7,869 nucleotides of DNA. Source: Streptomyces sp. NRRL WC-3549 (GTDB lineage: Bacteria; Actinomycetota; Actinomycetes; Streptomycetales; Streptomycetaceae). The stretch is from contig NZ_KL585395.1 in the NCBI RefSeq assembly GCF_000721935.1, positions 1 through 7,869 on the forward strand, read 5' to 3'. Both the position numbers and the translations under genes were made by a program. Shown in pieces: positions 5,285 through 7,869 of this stretch; the first letter of the stretch is position 1, and every line of letters starts with the position of its first letter. Below the pieces are notes generated by a model. The model saw only the letters and a program-made list of their open reading frames with translations. It searched no databases and had not been told where the DNA came from.

Positions 5285-5515
5285 ATGGAGACTGCCGACA
5301 CGACGGGACGGGAAGCCGCAGTGCTCGACGGAGGGCCTGCGGACGGACTACGGATGGAGGTCGCCGACCGGCCACATGTGATCCAGGTGACGTACCCCTG
5401 CCGGGTGGAGGACGCACCGAACGGCGTCCGCGTGGAAGAGGTGTACGTCTACCGCCGCGACTACGCCGTGACCGGTGAGCCGCTGCGGTACGGCTTCGAC
5501 ATCGCCACCCCCTGA
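5285..5515 (+). CDS. Small conserved hypothetical protein, possibly leaderless
   Basis: 76 residues from ATG at 5285 (METADTTGREAAVLDGGPAD); a second in-frame ATG lies at 5279. Neither has a clear Shine-Dalgarno sequence. I prefer 5285 because the TAAACT -10 at 5273-5278 would start the mRNA there, so it may be translated leaderless. The protein is soluble, acidic and has no membrane segment. Patterns such as VLDGGPADGLRMEV, DRPHVIQVTYPCRVE, and VEEVYVYRRDYAVTGEPLRY look like a compact beta-rich conserved domain that I associate with small Streptomyces hypotheticals. I can assign no function. It converges on tatA, sharing a terminator. Confidence 0.72.
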   Translation: METADTTGREAAVLDGGPADGLRMEVADRPHVIQVTYPCRVEDAPNGVRVEEVYVYRRDYAVTGEPLRYGFDIATP

Positions 5516-5550
5516 CACGCCGGAAGGCGTATGCGCCGGACGCCGGCGTG
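5516..5550. terminator. Bidirectional terminator between convergent genes
   Basis: CACGCCGG (5516-5523) pairs perfectly with CCGGCGTG (5543-5550), enclosing a second small stem GGCG/CGCC around TATG (5526-5537). It begins directly after the TGA of the small plus-strand gene and ends 18 bases before the tatA stop, so it can serve both. No T-run on either side, as is common in GC-rich actinobacteria. Confidence 0.6.
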
Positions 5551-5568
5551 ACACGGAGGAGGGCGGAC

Positions 5569-5853
5569 TCAGCGGGTCGTTTCACCTTCTACATAGGTCC
5601 TGACCTGCGCCGTTTCGCCGGGGGCGGCTCGATCGACGTGCTGTGCGGGCCCGGCGGGGGACGCCTCCCCGGCCGGGCCCGCGGGCTGCCGCCCGGCGCC
5701 GCCCTTCTTCATCGCCTCGGCCTCGCTCTTGAGGATGCGCATCGACTTGCCCAGCCCTCGGGCGGCGTCGGGCAGCTTCTTCGAACCGAAGAGCACGATG
5801 ATCACGATCGCCAGGACCAGCAGGTGCCAGGGTTCCAGTCCGTTGCGGAGCAT
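5569..5853 (-). CDS. tatA: TatA/E-family twin-arginine translocase subunit (paralogue)
   Basis: 94 residues from ATG at 5851-5853 (MLRNGLEPWHLLVLAIVIIV). TatA-type layout: a short N-terminal membrane helix (about 6-22), then the conserved LFGSKKLPDAARGLGKSMRI, where FG plus KLPD mark the hinge and start of the amphipathic helix, then a low-complexity Pro/Ala/Gly C-terminal tail. TatA multimers form the pore through which folded proteins with twin-arginine signals pass. A GTG at 5860-5862 would add three residues, but AGGAGAGG upstream is too close to it and well spaced for the ATG. No tatB or tatC is adjacent, so this is a solitary, probably accessory copy; Streptomyces usually carry the main tatA next to tatC elsewhere. 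TatB or TatE naming cannot be excluded from sequence alone. Confidence 0.92.
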   Translation of the reverse strand: MLRNGLEPWHLLVLAIVIIVLFGSKKLPDAARGLGKSMRILKSEAEAMKKGGAGRQPAGPAGEASPAGPAQHVDRAAPGETAQVRTYVEGETTR

Positions 5854-5925
5854 CCCGCCCACCTCTCCTCTTCGTCGCCCGGCGGCCCGACCGGGTGGTG
5901 CGGGCCGTCTGCCATCATTGCTACA

Positions 5926-5936
5926 TTGCGCAACTG
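5926..5936 (-). promoter_or_regulatory. Second copy of CAGTTGCGCAA, between tatA and the LCP gene
   Basis: On the minus strand this reads CAGTTGCGCAA, identical over 11 bases to 5258-5268. It is 73 bases before the tatA ATG and 64 before the LCP start on the other strand. Because TTGCGCAA is itself a palindrome, a dimeric regulator could act on either neighbour. Function unknown. Confidence 0.4.
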
Positions 5937-5999
5937 TACAACCATGGGGGGTGGGTCAGTCGTCCACTCCGTATGAGTCGGACGGACGAGGGTGCACGG

Positions 6000-7615
6000 A
6001 TGACCACCACCAGCGATCAGGCCATACCCTCCCGCCGCAGGCGCCGGGCGGACCCGCCTCGCCGCGGTCCTTCGCGTGGCGGCCGCCCGGACCGGCGGCG
6101 GCGCAGACGGAGCCCGCTGCGGACGGCGCTGCTGGTCGTCCTCTCCCTGGCGGTGCTCGGCACAGCCGGTCTGGGGTGGGTCTACCTGAAGCTGAACGGC
6201 GACATCGACACCTTCGACGGGGCGGGCCTGTCCAAGGACCGCCCCGCCTCCGGTTCGTCCAAGGGCGCGAACGTCCTGGTCATCGGCTCGGACGCGCGCA
6301 CCGACGGCAACAGCGCGCTCGGCGGCGGCGCCAAGGACGACATCGGCCGCTCCGACACGGCGTTCCTGCTGCACGTCTACGCCGACCACCGGCACGCCAT
6401 CGCGGTGTCCATACCGCGCGACACCCTGGTCACCATCCCGCCGTGCAGGCTCCCCGACGGCAGCTGGACCGACACCCGGACCGACACCATGTTCAACGCG
6501 GCCTTCTCGGTCGGCCAGACCGAGGCGGGCAACCCCGCCTGCACCCAGAACACCGTCGAGGAGCTCACCGGGCTCCGCGTGGACCACACGGTCGTGGTCG
6601 ACTTCAAAGGCTTCGCGGCGCTGACGGACGTGGTCGGCGGGGTCCAGGTCTGTCTTCCACAGGACATCTACCAGGGCGACCTGAACCCCAACCGCGCCAC
6701 CAAGGGCGAGCGCATCTTCGAGAAGGGAGAACAGAACGTCTCCGGGAAGCAGGCCCTCGACTACGTCCGCATCCGGCACGGCATCGGCGACGGTTCCGAC
6801 ATAGGGCGCATCAAACGCCAGCAGGCCTTCGTCTCCAGCCTCCTCAAGAAGATCAAGAGCGACGGTCTCACCCCGACCAAACTCCTGCCGCTGGCCACCG
6901 CCGCCACCCAGTCGATGACCGTCGACCCCGGCCTCGGCACGGCGGACAAGCTGATGGCCTTCGCCATGTCGCTGAAGGACATCGACCTGCACGACACGAA
7001 GTTCGTCACCGTCCCCTGGCGCTACCAGGGCTCGCGCGTCGCGATCGCCGAACCGGACGCCTCCCGGCTGTGGGCCGCGCTGAAGGCCGACCGCACCATC
7101 GACGGCGAGGACGCCGGGGGCGGGAAGACGTCGACGGCATCGCCCTCCGGATCACCCGGGACCGGCGGGAGCGGTCCGGAGGACGCCGTCGACGGCGCCG
7201 GGATCGACGTCGCCGTCTACAACGGGACGACCACCTCGGGCCTGGCCTCCCGGGCCGCCGCCGCCCTCACCGAGCACGGCTTCACGGTCACCGCCACCGG
7301 CAACGCGGCCGACCGGCAGCACACCACCACGGTCGTGCAGTACGGCACGGGGCTGCGGAGCCGGGCCGAGACGGTCGCCCGGGTGTTCCCCGGTGCCCGG
7401 CTCGAAGCCGTCGGCGGCTCGGCCGTCAACGTGGTGGTGGGGACGTCCTACGCCGCGCCCGACGCCTCCGCCACGACGGACCCCGCGGCCGGCACCGGGC
7501 CGGTGGCGGGCGACGCCCGCTCGGCCCCGCGGCCGGCCCCGGGCCGGTGGCGGCCGACGCCCGCTCGGCGGACGACGACCTGTGCGCGGACCTCTCGTAC
7601 GGGTCGGGCGGCTGA
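6000..7615 (+). CDS. LytR-CpsA-Psr (LCP) family cell-wall glycopolymer ligase, C-terminus frameshifted by a 44-bp duplication
   Basis: Start is ATG at 6000-6002 (MTTTSDQAIPSRRRRRADP), with GAGGG 8 bases upstream. Residues 1-41 are cytoplasmic and Arg-rich, 42-63 form one membrane helix (TALLVVLSLAVLGTAGLGWV), and the rest is extracellular. LCP motifs are clear: GSDAR (96-100), RSDT (117-120), IPRDT (138-142), YVRIRHG (255-261) and D267-I-G-R270-I-K-R273-Q-Q, the arginines and aspartates that bind the polyprenyl pyrophosphate substrate. A LytR_C domain spans about 401-484 (GIDVAVYNGT to VVVGTSY). Such proteins attach teichoic acid-like or other glycopolymers to peptidoglycan. At 7481-7568 a 44-bp unit is tandemly repeated; one copy gives 523 residues ending ARSADDDLCADLSYGSGG at TGA 7613-7615. 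With both copies the original frame stays open to the window edge, into adapter. Both domains are upstream of the lesion, so activity may persist. Confidence 0.93.
7481..7568. repeat. 44-bp imperfect tandem duplication in the LCP gene
   Basis: 7481-7524 and 7525-7568 are two adjacent 44-base copies (CCCCGCGGCCGG to CGCCCGCTCGG) differing at two bases: A/C at the 13th base and G/C at the 30th. 44 is not a multiple of three, so the repeat shifts the reading frame. Deleting either copy restores a natural C-terminal end. Confidence 0.9.
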
Positions 7616-7659
7616 GCGGGCCTCCCGTTGCCCGGCAGACGGCCGCCGGACACCACACC

Positions 7660-7826
7660 TCACCGGGCCCGCGCGTCTCCTCCGTGCCGCTCGGGCTCCG
7701 TCCGCGCGTCCTCCCCGTGCCGACGCTCGTACCGGGCCCGGGCGGCGAGCAGACCGACGGCGTACAGCCCCAGGACGGCGGCGAGCAGCGAGTAGTACAC
7801 CGGTGGCAGTGTGGTCAGGCCGAGCG
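7660..7826 (-). CDS. C-terminal fragment of a membrane protein, possibly a cation-transporting P-type ATPase
   Basis: The minus frame ends at TGA 7660-7662 and enters from the right edge: LGLTTLPPVYYSLLAAVLGL, then YAVGLLAARARYERRHGED and a charged tail ending ARAR. One membrane helix preceded by a Leu-Pro-Pro-x-Tyr-Tyr turn and followed by a basic stretch resembles the last helix of Mg2+ or Ca2+ P-type ATPases, which end with a similar LP..Y/F..LAA pattern and a basic tail. The catalytic domains are not in the window, so this is a guess from about 55 residues. Codon use and hydrophobic pattern support it being real coding sequence. The gene is cut by adapter, not by a natural breakpoint. It converges with the LCP gene. 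Confidence 0.6.
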
Positions 7827-7869
7827 CTGTCTCTTATACACATCTCTGAGCGGGCTGGCAAGGCAGACC
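7827..7869. other. Nextera-type sequencing adapter at the contig end
   Basis: CTGTCTCTTATACACATCT (7827-7845) is the full 19-base mosaic end. The next 24 bases, CTGAGCGGGCTGGCAAGGC followed by AGACC, read in reverse as GGTCT plus GCCTTGCCAGCCCGCTCAG, the tail used in early (Epicentre, 454-style) Nextera primers. This is synthetic sequence, not genome. Confidence 0.97.

Noticed and set aside
5802..6992. 396-codon minus-strand open frame
   Set aside because: Antisense of the LCP gene; its end merely reads into tatA in another frame, with no family features of its own.
5729..7615. 628-codon plus-strand open frame across tatA and the LCP gene
   Set aside because: It begins inside tatA antisense and is out of frame with the clear LCP protein until the 44-bp duplication. 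Only its last 15-20 residues are the natural LCP end.
7632..7649. Hairpin CCGGC/GCCGG after the LCP gene as terminator
   Set aside because: Only 5-bp arms with an 8-base loop and no T-run; too weak in this composition.
1..7869. CRISPR array, prophage or integrated element
   Set aside because: No spaced repeats, integrase, attachment-like duplication or phage structural genes were seen.

Overview
The window is very GC-rich, GC-ending-codon DNA typical of Streptomyces or a close relative. Family content agrees: a Crp-type regulator beside a Pycsar-type effector, a class III cyclase-like protein, a LytR-CpsA-Psr protein, a TatA paralogue, and GTG and TTG starts. It appears to be one end of a draft contig made with an early transposase (Nextera-type) library: the last 43 bases are adapter and an 18-base piece of the same adapter lies inside a gene near 1007.

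Layout. (1) 2..1636, minus: a large membrane protein cut by the left edge. Its frame has no early ATG. It contains an in-frame 24-bp artefact, a TTA codon, and noticeably more A/T at third positions than the rest. (2) 1637..2327: about 690 bp without a convincing gene, holding two strong hairpins. (3) 2328..2836, plus: a class III nucleotidyl-cyclase-like gene broken by a one-base deletion and by loss of its C-terminal part. (4) 2711..5040, minus: ion channel, then a Pycsar-type three-segment membrane effector, then a Crp/Fnr-type cyclic-nucleotide-binding regulator, all in one direction and converging on the broken cyclase. (5) 5285..5515, plus: a small conserved hypothetical protein, possibly leaderless, separated by a shared terminator from tatA (5569..5853, minus). 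(6) 6000..7615, plus: LCP cell-wall ligase whose last residues are frameshifted by a 44-bp tandem duplication. (7) 7660..7826, minus: the C-terminal tail of a membrane protein, perhaps a P-type ATPase, cut by the adapter at the contig end.

The most interesting region is 2328..5040. A cyclase-like protein, a separate cyclic-nucleotide receptor and a Pycsar-effector-type membrane protein sit together, with an ion channel upstream. This looks like a split, Pycsar-like signalling or anti-phage module in which the receptor is a DNA-binding protein rather than fused to the effector. In this assembly the cyclase appears dead, which would leave the receptor and effector dependent on another nucleotide source or no ligand at all. 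The anti-phage role is inference from family membership; nothing in the sequence proves it.

Several oddities (adapter insert, one-base deletion, 44-bp duplication) may be assembly or sequencing defects rather than biology, and each is listed separately with its test.
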